Positions 25,425 through 34,846 of a stretch of DNA of 64,000 bases are shown in pieces. The notes below the pieces were generated by a model that was not told the origin of the DNA, did not search any database, and saw only the letters and a program-made list of their open reading frames with translations. Position 1 is the stretch's first letter. Every line of letters begins with the position of its first letter. The translations under genes and the position numbers were made by a program. Origin of the DNA: Bosea sp. PAMC 26642 (GTDB taxonomy: Bacteria > Pseudomonadota > Alphaproteobacteria > Rhizobiales > Beijerinckiaceae); contig NZ_CP014301.1 in assembly GCF_001562255.1 (NCBI RefSeq), positions 4,867,501-4,931,500 on the forward strand, read 5' to 3'.

Positions 25425-26327
25425 ATGACCGATTTCACCACAGCCACTCGCCTCCTCGTCGCCGCGGAAGAGGCCCCAGCCACCAAGGTCCGCGGCTACT
25501 GGCAGAATGTCGCCTACAGGCTGCGCTACGACTACGTCACGCTCGCCTTCGGCGTCGTGATCATCCTCATTGTGGCGATGGCGATCTTCGCGCCCTGGAT
25601 CGCGCCGAAGGACCCCTACAAGACCTCGATGGCCTTCCGCCTCCGGCCGATCGGCTTCCGCGACTTCTATCTCGGCACAGACGAACTCGGCCGCGACATC
25701 CTCTCGCGCCTGATCCATGGCGGGCGCATGTCGCTGCTTATGGGGGTGGTGCCGGTGGTATTCGCCACGCTGATCGGCGGCTTCCTCGGCGTGCTCGCCG
25801 GCTTCATCGGCGGCAAGCTGAACATGGCGATCATGCGCACGATGGACGTCTTCTACGCCTTCCCCTCGATCCTGCTGGCGGTCGCGATCTCCGGCGCGAT
25901 GGGCGGCGGCATGGCCAATGGCATGGTGGCACTGACGCTGGTCTTCATCCCGCCGCTCTGCCGCATCTCGGAAACCGCGACCACCCAGGTCCGCGGGCTC
26001 GATTTCGTCGAGGCGGCGCGGGCCTCCGGCGGCTCGACCCGCTCGATCATCGCCACGCATATTCTCGGCAATGTGCTCGGCCCGATCTTCATCTACGCGT
26101 CGGGTCTGGTCTCGGTGTCGATCCTGATCGCCTCGGGCCTCTCCTTCCTCGGCCTCGGCGTCGAGCCGCCGCACCCCGACTGGGGCCTGATGCTCTCGAC
26201 CTTGCGTCAGTCCATCTATGTCAACCCGATCGTCTGCGCGCTTCCGGGCGTGATGATCTTCGTCACCTCCCTCGCCTTCAACATGGTCAGCGACGGGCTG
26301 CGCCAGGCGATGGATGTGAGACTGTGA
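25425..26327 (+). CDS. ABC transporter permease, DppC type
   Basis: The protein has 300 aa, with a cytoplasmic N-terminus of about 40 residues and then six helices. Family blocks are [18 protein letters not shown] and the EAA loop [19 protein letters not shown], followed by [17 protein letters not shown]. It lies 10 bp after the DppB-type gene and overlaps the region of the following ATPase start. It is the second half of the transmembrane channel. Confidence 0.93.
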   Translation: MTDFTTATRLLVAAEEAPATKVRGYWQNVAYRLRYDYVTLAFGVVIILIVAMAIFAPWIAPKDPYKTSMAFRLRPIGFRDFYLGTDELGRDILSRLIHGGRMSLLMGVVPVVFATLIGGFLGVLAGFIGGKLNMAIMRTMDVFYAFPSILLAVAISGAMGGGMANGMVALTLVFIPPLCRISETATTQVRGLDFVEAARASGGSTRSIIATHILGNVLGPIFIYASGLVSVSILIASGLSFLGLGVEPPHPDWGLMLSTLRQSIYVNPIVCALPGVMIFVTSLAFNMVSDGLRQAMDVRL

Positions 26328-26338
26328 AAGGGTCCGTC

Positions 26339-27481
26339 ATGTCCACGACAGAAGCACAGCTATCCCGCCCGCCGCAGCTCGCGAGCGTGCCCGAGGGTGA
26401 CATCCGCGACCGCGGCGGCCCCTCCCAGCCGATGCTGATCGTCTCCGATCTGAAGAAGCATTTCGCGATCAAGGGGGGCATGCTCAACCGGACGCAGGGG
26501 CATGTCCGGGCGGTCGACGGCGTTTCCTTCACGGTGCTCAAGGGCGAGACGCTGGGCGTGGTCGGCGAGTCCGGCTGCGGCAAGTCCACCCTGGCGCGGT
26601 TGCTGATGCATCTCATCCCCTATGACGAGGGCGAGGTCCTGTTCGACGGCGAAGCCATCGGCGGGGTGCGCGGCCTGACCATGAAAGAGTTCCGGCGCGC
26701 CATGCAGATGGTGTTCCAGGACAGCTATTCCTCGCTCAACCCGCGTCTGCCGGTCGAGGAATCGATCGCCTATGGTCCGCGGGTCCATGGCGCCCCGACA
26801 GAGAAGGCCAGGGAGATCGCCCGCGAACTCCTCACCAAGGTCGGGCTCAAGCCCGATCTCTTCGCCCAGCGCTACCCGCATGAACTGTCGGGTGGCCAGA
26901 AGCAGCGCGTCAACATCGCGCGCGCTCTGGCGCTGGAACCGCGGCTGCTGATCCTCGACGAGGCGGTGTCGGCGCTCGACAAATCGGTCGAGGCGCAAGT
27001 GCTGAACCTGCTGCGCCAGCTCAAGCGCCATTTCAACCTGACTTATGTCTTCATCAGCCACGATCTCGACGTGGTGCAGTACATCTCCGACCGCGTGCTG
27101 GTGATGTATCTCGGCGAGATCGTCGAGATCGGGCCGGTGGATGCGATCTACGAGCACCCCAAGCACCCCTATACCCGCGCGCTCCTGGCATCGCGGCTCT
27201 CCTTCGATCCAGCCGAGCGCGTCCACGAGGCGCCGCTCACCGGCGACCCGCCCAACCCGATCAACCCGCCGTCCGGCTGCCGCTTCCGCACCCGTTGCCC
27301 GATGGCGGAAAGCGTCTGTGCCGAGACATCCCCCCGGCTCAACGGCGCCGTCTCGGCCGAAAAGCATGTCGCCGCCTGCCATGTCCAGAACCCGGGGTCG
27401 GGCCACAGCCTCGCGGGCAAGGCGCCGATGCTGGTCGCCAAGCCCAGGGTCGGTGCTGCGGCGCTGGCTGCGACAGCGTGA
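26339..27481 (+). CDS. ABC transporter ATPase, OppF/DppF type
   Basis: The protein is 380 aa from ATG 26339. Walker A is GESGCGKST (76-84), the signature is LSGGQKQR (183-190) and Walker B is [12 protein letters not shown] (203-214). The usual DEP is DEA here, a mild change. The C-terminal oligopeptide-transporter domain has the cysteine motif [16 protein letters not shown]. It powers the importer together with the next gene. A GTG at 26324 overlaps the permease stop but lacks a ribosome site. Confidence 0.93.
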   Translation: MSTTEAQLSRPPQLASVPEGDIRDRGGPSQPMLIVSDLKKHFAIKGGMLNRTQGHVRAVDGVSFTVLKGETLGVVGESGCGKSTLARLLMHLIPYDEGEVLFDGEAIGGVRGLTMKEFRRAMQMVFQDSYSSLNPRLPVEESIAYGPRVHGAPTEKAREIARELLTKVGLKPDLFAQRYPHELSGGQKQRVNIARALALEPRLLILDEAVSALDKSVEAQVLNLLRQLKRHFNLTYVFISHDLDVVQYISDRVLVMYLGEIVEIGPVDAIYEHPKHPYTRALLASRLSFDPAERVHEAPLTGDPPNPINPPSGCRFRTRCPMAESVCAETSPRLNGAVSAEKHVAACHVQNPGSGHSLAGKAPMLVAKPRVGAAALAATA

Positions 27482-27491
27482 GGAGCAAGCC

Positions 27492-28526
27492 ATGACGATA
27501 GCCACAGCGCCATCCATCGTTCCCGGCCCCGTCGCACTCGCCGCGGTTCGGCCACTGGTCGAGGTCGAGAACCTCTCGGTGAAGTTCGTCAGCCGCGAGG
27601 CCACGGTCTCTGCGGTGAACGGAGTGTCCTTCTCGATTCAGCCGGGCGAGGTGCTCTGCATCATCGGCGAGTCCGGCTCCGGCAAATCCGTGACGATGCG
27701 CGCCCTGATGCGGCTCCTGCCGAAGGGAAAGGCCAGGATCGGCGGCCAGATGCGGGTCGGCGACCACGACATCATGAGCCTGAGCGACAAGGAGCTGACG
27801 CAGATCCGCGGCTCCACCATCTCGATGATCTTCCAGGAGCCGATGACGGCGCTCGACCCAGTCTACACGATCGGCCACCAGATCGCCGAAACCGTCGTCA
27901 AGCATGAGGGCTGTTCCTATGCCGACGGGCTGAAGCGCGGGCTGGAACTGCTCGAATTCGTCAAGGTTCCCTCGCCCGAGCGTCGCCTGAAGGCCTATCC
28001 GCATGAACTCTCCGGCGGCCTGCGACAGCGCGCCATGATCGCGATGGCCTTGTCCTGCCGGCCGCAACTGCTGCTGGCCGACGAGCCGACGACCGCGCTC
28101 GACGCGACCGTGCAGATCCAGGTGCTGGTCCTGCTGCGCAAGCTCCAGCGCGACATGGGCATGAGCGTCATCTTCGTCACGCATGATCTCGGCGTCGCGG
28201 CCCAGATCGCCGATCGCGTCGCGGTGATGTATGCCGGCCGCGTCGTCGAATCCGGGCCGGTGCGCGACGTGCTGATGAACCCGCAGCACCCCTATACCCG
28301 CGGCATGCTTGCATCCTCCGTCCATGGCAGCGCGCGCGGCGTCGATATCGAGGCGATCCCCGGCTCGCCGCCCGATATGCGCCGCCTGCCGCCGGGCTGC
28401 AGCTTCGCGCCCCGCTGCAAATTCGCCGAAGACGCTTGCCGCGCGGCCAGTCCGCCGGAAACATCGCCCGCGGCCGACCGCACGGTCTGCTGCTTCAAGG
28501 TCGGCTCGCCCGCCCTGTCCTCCTGA
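27492..28526 (+). CDS. ABC transporter ATPase, OppD/DppD type
   Basis: The protein has 344 aa. Walker A is GESGSGKSV (59-67), the signature is LSGGLRQRAMIAMAL, and Walker B is LLLADEPTTALDATVQ. The C-terminal domain ends with the CSFAPRCKFAEDACR cysteine motif of the oligopeptide subfamily. It completes the importer (binding protein, two permeases, two ATPases). GAGGAGC precedes ATG 27492. Confidence 0.93.
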   Translation: MTIATAPSIVPGPVALAAVRPLVEVENLSVKFVSREATVSAVNGVSFSIQPGEVLCIIGESGSGKSVTMRALMRLLPKGKARIGGQMRVGDHDIMSLSDKELTQIRGSTISMIFQEPMTALDPVYTIGHQIAETVVKHEGCSYADGLKRGLELLEFVKVPSPERRLKAYPHELSGGLRQRAMIAMALSCRPQLLLADEPTTALDATVQIQVLVLLRKLQRDMGMSVIFVTHDLGVAAQIADRVAVMYAGRVVESGPVRDVLMNPQHPYTRGMLASSVHGSARGVDIEAIPGSPPDMRRLPPGCSFAPRCKFAEDACRAASPPETSPAADRTVCCFKVGSPALSS

Positions 28527-28546
28527 CCCCGATTAGGGAGCGTCCC

Positions 28547-29257
28547 ATGCACAAGGTCGAGATTCCCGCCTATGTCACGCAGCATGTCCTGGCCCGACGC
28601 GGCGTCGAGTACGTCTATGCCGATCTCGATCCCGCGCGCACCGCGCTGATCGTCGTCGATCTGCAGAACGGCTTCATGATGCCCGGCGTCGCCCATGCGC
28701 TCTGCGACACGGCCCGCGAGATCGTGCCCAACGTCAATCTGATCGCCGACGCCGTGCGTCGCACCGGCGGCAAGGTGTTCTGGATCAAGAACACCCATGA
28801 CGAGAGCTGCCTGACGTCCTGGTCCCATCTCCACGAGAACCTGACCCGACCCGAGCGGCGGGCGGCGCGTGTCGAATCCATGTCGGCTGGCAAGAAGGGC
28901 CATGAGCTTTGGGCAGACCTGGAGGTCAGGCCGGAGGATGAGATCGTTCAGAAGACCCGGTTCAGCGCCTTCATCCAGGGTTCGTCCGACCTCGAGGCGC
29001 GGCTGCGCGCGCAAGGCTACGACACGCTCATCATCACCGGGACCGTGACGAATGTCTGCTGCGAGTCCACCGCCCGCGACGCCATGATGCTGAACTTCAA
29101 GACGATCATGGTCACCGACGGCAGCGCCGCCAATTCCGACGCCGAGCACAACGCCTCGCTGATCGCCTTCTACCTGACCTTTGGGGACATCATGGACACG
29201 CAGATGCTCATCGGCTGTCTTGAAAAGAACGCCCGATTCCGCGAGGCGGCCGAGTAG
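28547..29257 (+). CDS. Isochorismatase-fold cysteine hydrolase 2
   Basis: The protein has 236 aa and is paralogous to the enzyme at 21611. The triad is Asp38 (VVDLQNGFM), Lys136 (VQKTRFSAF) and Cys171 (VTNVCCESTARDAMM). It follows the ATPase by 20 bp with the same GAGCGTCCC sequence before the ATG as its paralogue. The position in a transporter operon suggests it acts on the imported compound. By family it cleaves an amide, carbamoyl or ureido bond. The two copies differ mainly between residues 85 and 120, where the substrate pocket would be. Confidence 0.9.
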   Translation: MHKVEIPAYVTQHVLARRGVEYVYADLDPARTALIVVDLQNGFMMPGVAHALCDTAREIVPNVNLIADAVRRTGGKVFWIKNTHDESCLTSWSHLHENLTRPERRAARVESMSAGKKGHELWADLEVRPEDEIVQKTRFSAFIQGSSDLEARLRAQGYDTLIITGTVTNVCCESTARDAMMLNFKTIMVTDGSAANSDAEHNASLIAFYLTFGDIMDTQMLIGCLEKNARFREAAE

Positions 29258-29394
29258 CCGGAGCGCTACGGCCTTGCGCGAAAGGACGGAGCCGACTTTT
29301 CGCTGCTGCAAGGCATTTAAACTTTTAGCATCGATAAATCCTTTCGCATTCGAGCGCTTTTGCCCGGATGCAACGTGATCAGCCAGAGAAAACC

Positions 29395-30396
29395 ATGCCT
29401 GCTTTGCCCAAAGTCGCGGTCATCGGCACCGGCGGCACGATCTGTTCCATCGGCGTCGGCCCTTTCGACATCCTCGACTATGGCGCCAATGAGACGATGC
29501 TTCATGCCGACGCCCTCGTGGCGATGTTTTCGGACGTCGCCCAGCACGCCGACATCATCGCTGTCCCGTTCAAGGCGGTGCCGAGCCCCAATATCTACTT
29601 CGAGGACTGGAAGGCGCTCGTCCTGACCTGCGACCGGCTGGTCGTGGAGCATCCCGACCTCGCGGGCATCGTCATCCTGCACGGCACCGCCTCGCTGGAG
29701 GAGACCGCCTATGTGCTCAACCTGAGCGTCAAGGTCGAGGTTCCGGTCGTCGTCGTCGGCTCGCAACGTCCAGCGAGTTCGCTTTCGACCGATGCGGGCA
29801 TGAACCTCGCCAATGCGATCCGCACCGCCGCCTCGCCGCAGGCGCGCGGGCTCGGCGTCCTCGTCCTGCTGAACGACGAGATCCATGCCGCGCGCGAGGT
29901 GACGAAGACCTCGACCTTCCGGCTGCAGACCTTCCGCTCGCCGGATTTCGGCGTGCTCGGCCATGCCGATGGCGACGCGATCGTCTTTTATCGCAAGCCG
30001 GTGCGCAGGACAGCGCCCGATACCGAATTCGACATCCGCACGCTCGAGGCCCTGCCGCGCGTCGATATCGTGCTCGCCTATACCGGCTCGGACGGCACCG
30101 CGGCACGCGCCTTCGTCGCCACCGGCGCTAAGGGCATCATCTCGGCGGGCTTCGCGCCGGGCTTTGCCGGCCCGGCCGATTTCGAGGTACTCAAGGAGGC
30201 GGTCGCGGCCGGCGTTGTCGTGATGCAATCGACGCGGGCGGGGTCGGGCCGCACCTTCAAGGGCAAGCGCCTGCGCGATGCCGGATTCCTGACGACGGAC
30301 AATCTCACCCCCCAGAAGGCGCGGATTCTTTTGGCGCTGGCGCTGACGGTCAGCGCGGAGCCGGCTGAGATCGAACGCATCTTCCTGACCTATTAA
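29395..30396 (+). CDS. Asparaginase-fold protein with altered active site
   Basis: The protein is 333 aa from ATG 29395. The fold is that of bacterial asparaginase: IGTGGTICSIG with nucleophile Thr15, ILHGTASLEETAY, VGSQRPASSLSTDAG, and the end DNLTPQKARILLALALT. In E. coli AnsB the second motif is HGTDTMEETA, where Thr89 and Asp90 are catalytic; here Thr98 is kept but the Asp is Ala99. The partner Lys162 aligns with Pro148. Two of three support residues are therefore missing, so classical asparaginase activity is doubtful. It may act on another amide or bind a ligand. It lies 137 bp after cysteine hydrolase 2 and 3 bp before an EamA gene. Confidence 0.85.
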   Translation: MPALPKVAVIGTGGTICSIGVGPFDILDYGANETMLHADALVAMFSDVAQHADIIAVPFKAVPSPNIYFEDWKALVLTCDRLVVEHPDLAGIVILHGTASLEETAYVLNLSVKVEVPVVVVGSQRPASSLSTDAGMNLANAIRTAASPQARGLGVLVLLNDEIHAAREVTKTSTFRLQTFRSPDFGVLGHADGDAIVFYRKPVRRTAPDTEFDIRTLEALPRVDIVLAYTGSDGTAARAFVATGAKGIISAGFAPGFAGPADFEVLKEAVAAGVVVMQSTRAGSGRTFKGKRLRDAGFLTTDNLTPQKARILLALALTVSAEPAEIERIFLTY

Positions 30397-30399
30397 CCG

Positions 30400-31314
30400 A
30401 TGAGCACGATCCAGAGCGCACCGGCCCGGGACGAACGCGACGCGCGACGCGGCGTCGTCATGATGCTGATCGGCCTGGCGCTGTTTTCGATCCTGAACGG
30501 GGTCGTCAAGGCGCTGGCGGAGACCTTTGCGGTCAACCAGATCATCTTCTTCCGCAACAGCGTCGCGCTCGTGACCCTGCTCCTGATGGCGCGCGGCCTC
30601 GGCGGCTTCGCCGCGCTGAAGGTGCACAATCGCGCCGGCATGGCGCTGCAGGCGCTGCAGTTCACCGCCGTGCTGCTCTTCATCTTCGTGGCCTATCGCC
30701 ACATGCCGCTGGCGGACGCGACCGCCATCTCCTTCCTGCAGCCGGTGCTCGTCTTGCTGCTGTCGGCGCCGCTTCTCGGCGAGAAGGTAACGCGGCTCGG
30801 CTGGATCGCGCTCCTGCTCGGTTTGGGCGGCGTCCTGCTCATGATCAAGCCGACGGGCGGAGGCAGCCTGTTTGGCCTGACCATGTCTGTCATCGGCACG
30901 GTCTTCAGCGCACTTTCACTGATCCAGCAACGCAGCCTGTCGCGCAACGAGACCTCGCTCGCCATCGCCTTCTGGACCCTGGCAGGCTCGGCTCTGCTCG
31001 TATTGCCGAGCCTGCCGTTCAACTGGGTTCAGCCGACGCCGGCGCAATGGGCGCTGCTGATCAGCAATGGCCTGGCGTCGGGCGCCTGCCAGTATCTCAC
31101 GACCCGCGCGCTTTTCCACACGCCGGTGGCGACGATCGCGCCACTCTCCTACACCAAGATGCTTTGGGCACTGATCGTCGGCTTCGTCTGGTTCGGCGAT
31201 GTCCCGACACTGCTGGTTCTCGGCGGCTCGGCGATCGTCATCGCCGCGAGCGCGCTGGTCTATCTGGCACCCAAGCCGGTGCCTGCCCCGGTCAGGCTCG
31301 AACAAGCGCCATGA
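30400..31314 (+). CDS. EamA/DMT-family permease 2
   Basis: The protein has 304 aa, ten predicted helices and two EamA repeats (start MMLIGLALFSILNGVVKALA; mid LLGLGGVLLMIKPTGGG; second repeat GACQYLTTRALFHTPVATIA). It starts 3 bp after the asparaginase-like gene and its stop overlaps the ATG of the AbrB gene, so all are co-translated. It is likely a carrier for the amide substrate or its amino-acid-like product. It shares topology and motifs with the other two EamA genes of the island. Confidence 0.88.
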   Translation: MSTIQSAPARDERDARRGVVMMLIGLALFSILNGVVKALAETFAVNQIIFFRNSVALVTLLLMARGLGGFAALKVHNRAGMALQALQFTAVLLFIFVAYRHMPLADATAISFLQPVLVLLLSAPLLGEKVTRLGWIALLLGLGGVLLMIKPTGGGSLFGLTMSVIGTVFSALSLIQQRSLSRNETSLAIAFWTLAGSALLVLPSLPFNWVQPTPAQWALLISNGLASGACQYLTTRALFHTPVATIAPLSYTKMLWALIVGFVWFGDVPTLLVLGGSAIVIAASALVYLAPKPVPAPVRLEQAP

Positions 31315-32471
31315 AGCTCCCACCATCGCCCGTCGGAGCCTGGATGCATGACGTCCGGGCCGGCTTTGCCGCCATGCGGCCGTCCCGCTTCCCTTATCGC
31401 CGCTTCGCCTTTGCGCTCGCTCTCGGCGTCAGTGGCGGCCTGCTGTTCCAACGCCTGTCGCTGCCGCTGCCCTGGATGATGGGCCCCATGCTGTTGTGTA
31501 CGCTGGGGGCGCTACTGCGCGCGCCGGTGGCCGCGCCGCCGGTCATACGCCCGCCGATGACCATGGTGATCGGCGTGATGCTCGGCGCGGCCTTCAACCC
31601 CGATTTAGTAGCGCGCATCTCGCAGTGGTGGCCGGCGACGCTCGGGCTCATCGCTTTTATCGCGCTCTGCGGCGGCTCTGTCGTCTGGTACTTCCGCGCG
31701 ATCGGCGGCTATGACCGCACCACGGCCTATTTCGCCGGCATGCCGGGCGGGCTTGTCGAGATGATCAGCATCGGCGAGGAGCGCGGCGGCGACGGCCAGG
31801 TCATCGCGCTGGTCCATTCGGTCCGGATCCTGCTCATCGTCATGACCCTGCCCTTCGCCATCCAGTGGCTGGAGGGCGTCTCGCTGAACCGGATGGCCGG
31901 CGCGGTTTCGATGCTCTCGACGCCGGCAACCGCGCAGATCTGGCTCGTCGCCTGCGGCCTTGCCGGCTGCTTCATCGGTTACATACTGAGCCTGCCCGCG
32001 AAATACCTGCTCGGGCCGATGCTGGTCAGCGCGGCCGTTCATCTTGCGGGCTGGAGCGACTTCAAGCCGTCCTTCGAGATCGTCAATGCCGCTCAATTAA
32101 TCCTCGGCGTCGTCATCGGCTGCCGCTTCGCCGGCACCGCGCCGCGTACCGTCGGGCACATTATCCTGCTCTCGCTGGGCTCGACTGCAATCCTGCTGTT
32201 CTGGACCGCTGCCTGCGCTGCCCTGGTCTCTTGGCTGACCGGGTTCCGCGCCATGGCGCTGATCCTGGCCTACTCACCGGGCGGCCTGGCCGAGATGAGC
32301 CTGATTGCGCTCGCGGTCCACGCCGAGGTTGCCTTCGTCGCTGCCCACCATATCATCCGCATCTTCGTCGTCATGGTGGCGGCGGCCCCCGTTTTCGCGC
32401 TGATCGCTCGTCTCGGGCGTCACCATCGTGGCGCGCCAGTCTCGTCCAGCGCAGGCATGCCGGCCGAATGA
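31311..32471 (+). CDS. AbrB-family membrane protein (putative ammonia monooxygenase/regulator type)
   Basis: The protein has 386 aa, about ten helices and two repeats each holding the family signatures: LPWMMGPMLLCTLGALLR and AGMPGGLVEMISIGEE in the first, and KYLLGPMLVSAAVHLAG and AYSPGGLAEMSLIALAV in the second. The PGGL-EM motifs are diagnostic of the AbrB/AmoA-like membrane family, whose function is unclear; the name 'ammonia monooxygenase' is historical. ATG 31311 overlaps the EamA stop. Its place beside nitrogen-releasing hydrolases fits a transport role, which is inference. Confidence 0.9.
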   Translation: MKLPPSPVGAWMHDVRAGFAAMRPSRFPYRRFAFALALGVSGGLLFQRLSLPLPWMMGPMLLCTLGALLRAPVAAPPVIRPPMTMVIGVMLGAAFNPDLVARISQWWPATLGLIAFIALCGGSVVWYFRAIGGYDRTTAYFAGMPGGLVEMISIGEERGGDGQVIALVHSVRILLIVMTLPFAIQWLEGVSLNRMAGAVSMLSTPATAQIWLVACGLAGCFIGYILSLPAKYLLGPMLVSAAVHLAGWSDFKPSFEIVNAAQLILGVVIGCRFAGTAPRTVGHIILLSLGSTAILLFWTAACAALVSWLTGFRAMALILAYSPGGLAEMSLIALAVHAEVAFVAAHHIIRIFVVMVAAAPVFALIARLGRHHRGAPVSSSAGMPAE

Positions 32472-32488
32472 GACGGCGGGCGCCCGAG

Positions 32489-32525
32489 ATTGCATACAGG
32501 TCTATCGGTTTGCCGGGATTATGCA
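32489..32525 (+). promoter_or_regulatory. Degenerate operator/sigma-54-like module before the GntR gene
   Basis: ATTGCATACAGG (32489-32500), 8 bp, then TTTGCCGGGATTATGCA (32509-32525). The operator keeps 9-10 of 12 consensus positions, but the -24 element is poor (TTGCC for TGGCA), so promoter activity is doubtful. It may be an autoregulatory operator of the GntR gene 160 bp downstream. Confidence 0.4.
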
Positions 32526-32686
32526 CACTTTCTCGTCAGAGAGACCGGCGTGCCGTTGACTTAGGGTCAATCAAGCCCTAGGTGCCTGCGCAATGTACAC
32601 GATCGCTGCGATTCCGCTTTCTGCGTGATCATTCCCGACCTCGCGATCATCGCGCTCAAACCCAGTTAGCGACAGGATTGGACATC

Positions 32687-33388
32687 ATGGCGACACGCGG
32701 CGTCTCGGTCACGAACAAGCTCAGGGAGGCCTTGCTCGAGGGCGAATACACCGGCGGCACCCGCCTGAACGAGGTCGATCTCGCGGACAGCCTCGCCGTA
32801 TCGCGCACACCGATCCGCGCCGCGCTGTCGACGCTCGCCGCCGAAGGCCTTCTCGAATACCGGCCCAACAGTGGCTATGCGGTCAAGACCTTTGCTGCCA
32901 AGGATATTGAGGGCATCTATGCCGTCCGTGCCAACCTCGAGGGGCTCGGCGCGCGTCTCGTCGCCCAGCAAGGTCTCTCGGACGTCCATCGTGGCTTGCT
33001 CCACAAGGCGCTGATGGACAGCGAGGATCTGCAATCCGTCGATGACTGGAACGAGGAGGTCGCCGATCGCTGGCGCGATCTGAACGACCGCTTTCACAAC
33101 ACGCTGATCGAAGCGTCGGGCAATTCCCATCTGGCGATGATGCTGCGCAAGTCGCGCGCCATTCCGCTGCTCAACCAGCTGAAATTCCGCTGGTTCGATG
33201 TGGCAACGATGGCCCGCGCCCATGACGATCACAGCCAGATATTCGCCGCCATCACCGGCGGCCAGGTCGTGCGCGCCGAGAGCATCGCGGCCGAGCACGT
33301 CTATCGTTCAGGCCAGCGTATCATTGAGCATTGGCGTAAGATGGATACGCGCAAGCCCATTGCGGCTGCCAAGGCCCGCGCGGCCTGA
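32687..33388 (+). CDS. GntR family regulator, FCD type; likely local repressor of the island
   Basis: The protein is 233 aa from ATG 32687. The N-terminal winged helix has LNEVDLADSLAVSRTPIRAA at about residues 27-46, and the C-terminal FCD domain contains LNDRFHNTLIEASGNSHL and AAITGGQVVRAESIAAEH. It is the only regulator inside the bracketed region. FCD regulators bind TTGTATACAA-like palindromes, which agrees with the ATTGNAYACAAT operators at four sigma-54 promoters here. It probably responds to the substrate or a product. It converges with amidase 3. Confidence 0.88.
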   Translation: MATRGVSVTNKLREALLEGEYTGGTRLNEVDLADSLAVSRTPIRAALSTLAAEGLLEYRPNSGYAVKTFAAKDIEGIYAVRANLEGLGARLVAQQGLSDVHRGLLHKALMDSEDLQSVDDWNEEVADRWRDLNDRFHNTLIEASGNSHLAMMLRKSRAIPLLNQLKFRWFDVATMARAHDDHSQIFAAITGGQVVRAESIAAEHVYRSGQRIIEHWRKMDTRKPIAAAKARAA

Positions 33389-33400
33389 GCGTCATGCCGA

Positions 33401-33424
33401 CGGCACGGCCCGGAAGCCGTGCCG
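33401..33424. terminator. Hairpin between convergent GntR and amidase 3 genes
   Basis: GGCACGGC (33402-33409) pairs with GCCGTGCC (33416-33423) across a 6-nt loop. There is no T tract, but the position, 13 bp from both stop codons, fits a shared two-way terminator. Confidence 0.5.
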
Positions 33425-33436
33425 CGTAGCGCGGAG

Positions 33437-34846
33437 TCAGGCGGCCTTGGCCAGGCCGAGCATATCCGGGCGACGATCACGCCAGGAGGTCGCCTGCTCG
33501 AAGGCATGCGCCGCCTGCAGCAGCACCGCTTCGGCGAAGGGCCGCGCCGCGAGCTGGATCGAGACGGGCAGGCCATTGGGGCCGAAGCCCGAAGGCACGC
33601 AGATCGCCGGCATGCCGGTCAGGTTGAACGCCATGGTGAAGTTCGGCTTGTCGAGATTGTCCCAGCGCGGCACCTGGTCGATCGGTGGCGCCTCGTCGGG
33701 GTTGCCCGCCGTGAGCAGAACATCGACGCCGGCCATCGCCGCCGCCATTTCCGCGATCAGCTCGCGCCGGCGCCGCAGGGCCTGGACATAGTCCATGCCG
33801 GTGCAGAGCGCCGCGAAGACCAAGCGATCACGATAGCGCTGCCCGAATTTCTCCGGGTTCTTCAGCATCATCCGTTCATAAGCGGCGCCACGCTCCACCG
33901 TCGAGATGAAGAAGCCGGCAGCGTTGTATTCCTGCATGGCCGAGAGCTTGATCTCGACGACCTCCGCGCCGAGGCTCTCATAGGTCGCAATCGCCACATC
34001 GATGCCGGCCTTCACCGCGTCGGCGACGGGCCGGTCCGTTTCGTGCCAGCGCCGCAGCACCCCGACCTTCAGCCCCTTGGCGCCCTTGCCGAGGCCGGCG
34101 GTGTAGTCGGGCACCGGTCGGTTCGCGCTGGCGGGATCAGCGGGATCATGCCCCGCGAGCGCCTGCAGCATCAGCGCGCAGTCCTCGGTGGTCCACGCCA
34201 TCGGGCCGATATGGTCGAGCGAGTAGGCTGCCGGTGCGACGCCCGAACGGCTGACCAGCCCATAGGTCGGCTTCAGCCCGACGATGCCGCACAGCGCAGC
34301 GGGGCCGCGGATCGAGCCGCCGGTATCCGTGCCGAGCCCGCCGAGCACGAGCCCGGCCGCGACCGCGGCGCCCGTGCCGCTCGACGACCCGGCCGTGAAG
34401 CGTGTCGTGTCCCAGGGGTTGCGCGAAGGCGGCCAGGGCAGGTCGAAGGAGGGGCCGCCATCGGCGAATTCATGCGTGGTGAGTTTACCCATCAACACGG
34501 TGCCGGCGGCATCGAGCGCCGCGGCGCAGGTCGCGTCGGCGTCGGGAATGTTGCCAAGGTTGTGGGCGGACTGGCAGGTCGTCAGGATGCCCTTGGTGTC
34601 GATGATGTCCTTGAGGCCGATCGGGATGCCGTGCAGCGGCGATCTCGGCCCCGAGGCCTTGATCTCGGACTCGGCCTTTTTGGCGTCGGCCCGGGCGCGA
34701 TCCTCGGTCAGGGTGACGAAGGCGTGCAGCTCCGGCTCGAAGGCCTTGACGCGGGCGAGGCACATCTCGGTGAGTTCGACCGGGGAGAGCTTGCCCGCCT
34801 CGATCAGGGCGGCAGCCTCGCTGATGGCCAGGATGTCCGTGCTCAT
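33437..34846 (-). CDS. Amidase 3 (amidase-signature family)
   Basis: The protein has 469 aa with triad Lys79 (GLKDIIDTKG), Ser154 (TAGSSSGTG) and Ser178 (DTGGSIRGPA). The start overlaps the stop of its small subunit (ATGA). It shares the GPSFDLPWPPSRNPW and GLKPTYGLVSRSGV blocks with amidases 2 and 4-6. It is the last gene of the long minus-strand operon that begins at binding protein 2 (42502). The substrate is unknown. Confidence 0.92.
   Translation of the reverse strand: MSTDILAISEAAALIEAGKLSPVELTEMCLARVKAFEPELHAFVTLTEDRARADAKKAESEIKASGPRSPLHGIPIGLKDIIDTKGILTTCQSAHNLGNIPDADATCAAALDAAGTVLMGKLTTHEFADGGPSFDLPWPPSRNPWDTTRFTAGSSSGTGAAVAAGLVLGGLGTDTGGSIRGPAALCGIVGLKPTYGLVSRSGVAPAAYSLDHIGPMAWTTEDCALMLQALAGHDPADPASANRPVPDYTAGLGKGAKGLKVGVLRRWHETDRPVADAVKAGIDVAIATYESLGAEVVEIKLSAMQEYNAAGFFISTVERGAAYERMMLKNPEKFGQRYRDRLVFAALCTGMDYVQALRRRRELIAEMAAAMAGVDVLLTAGNPDEAPPIDQVPRWDNLDKPNFTMAFNLTGMPAICVPSGFGPNGLPVSIQLAARPFAEAVLLQAAHAFEQATSWRDRRPDMLGLAKAA

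Noticed and set aside
31311..32471. Ammonia monooxygenase
   Set aside because: The AbrB family name is historical. The protein lacks any resemblance to AmoABC and has only the membrane repeats of the AbrB family.
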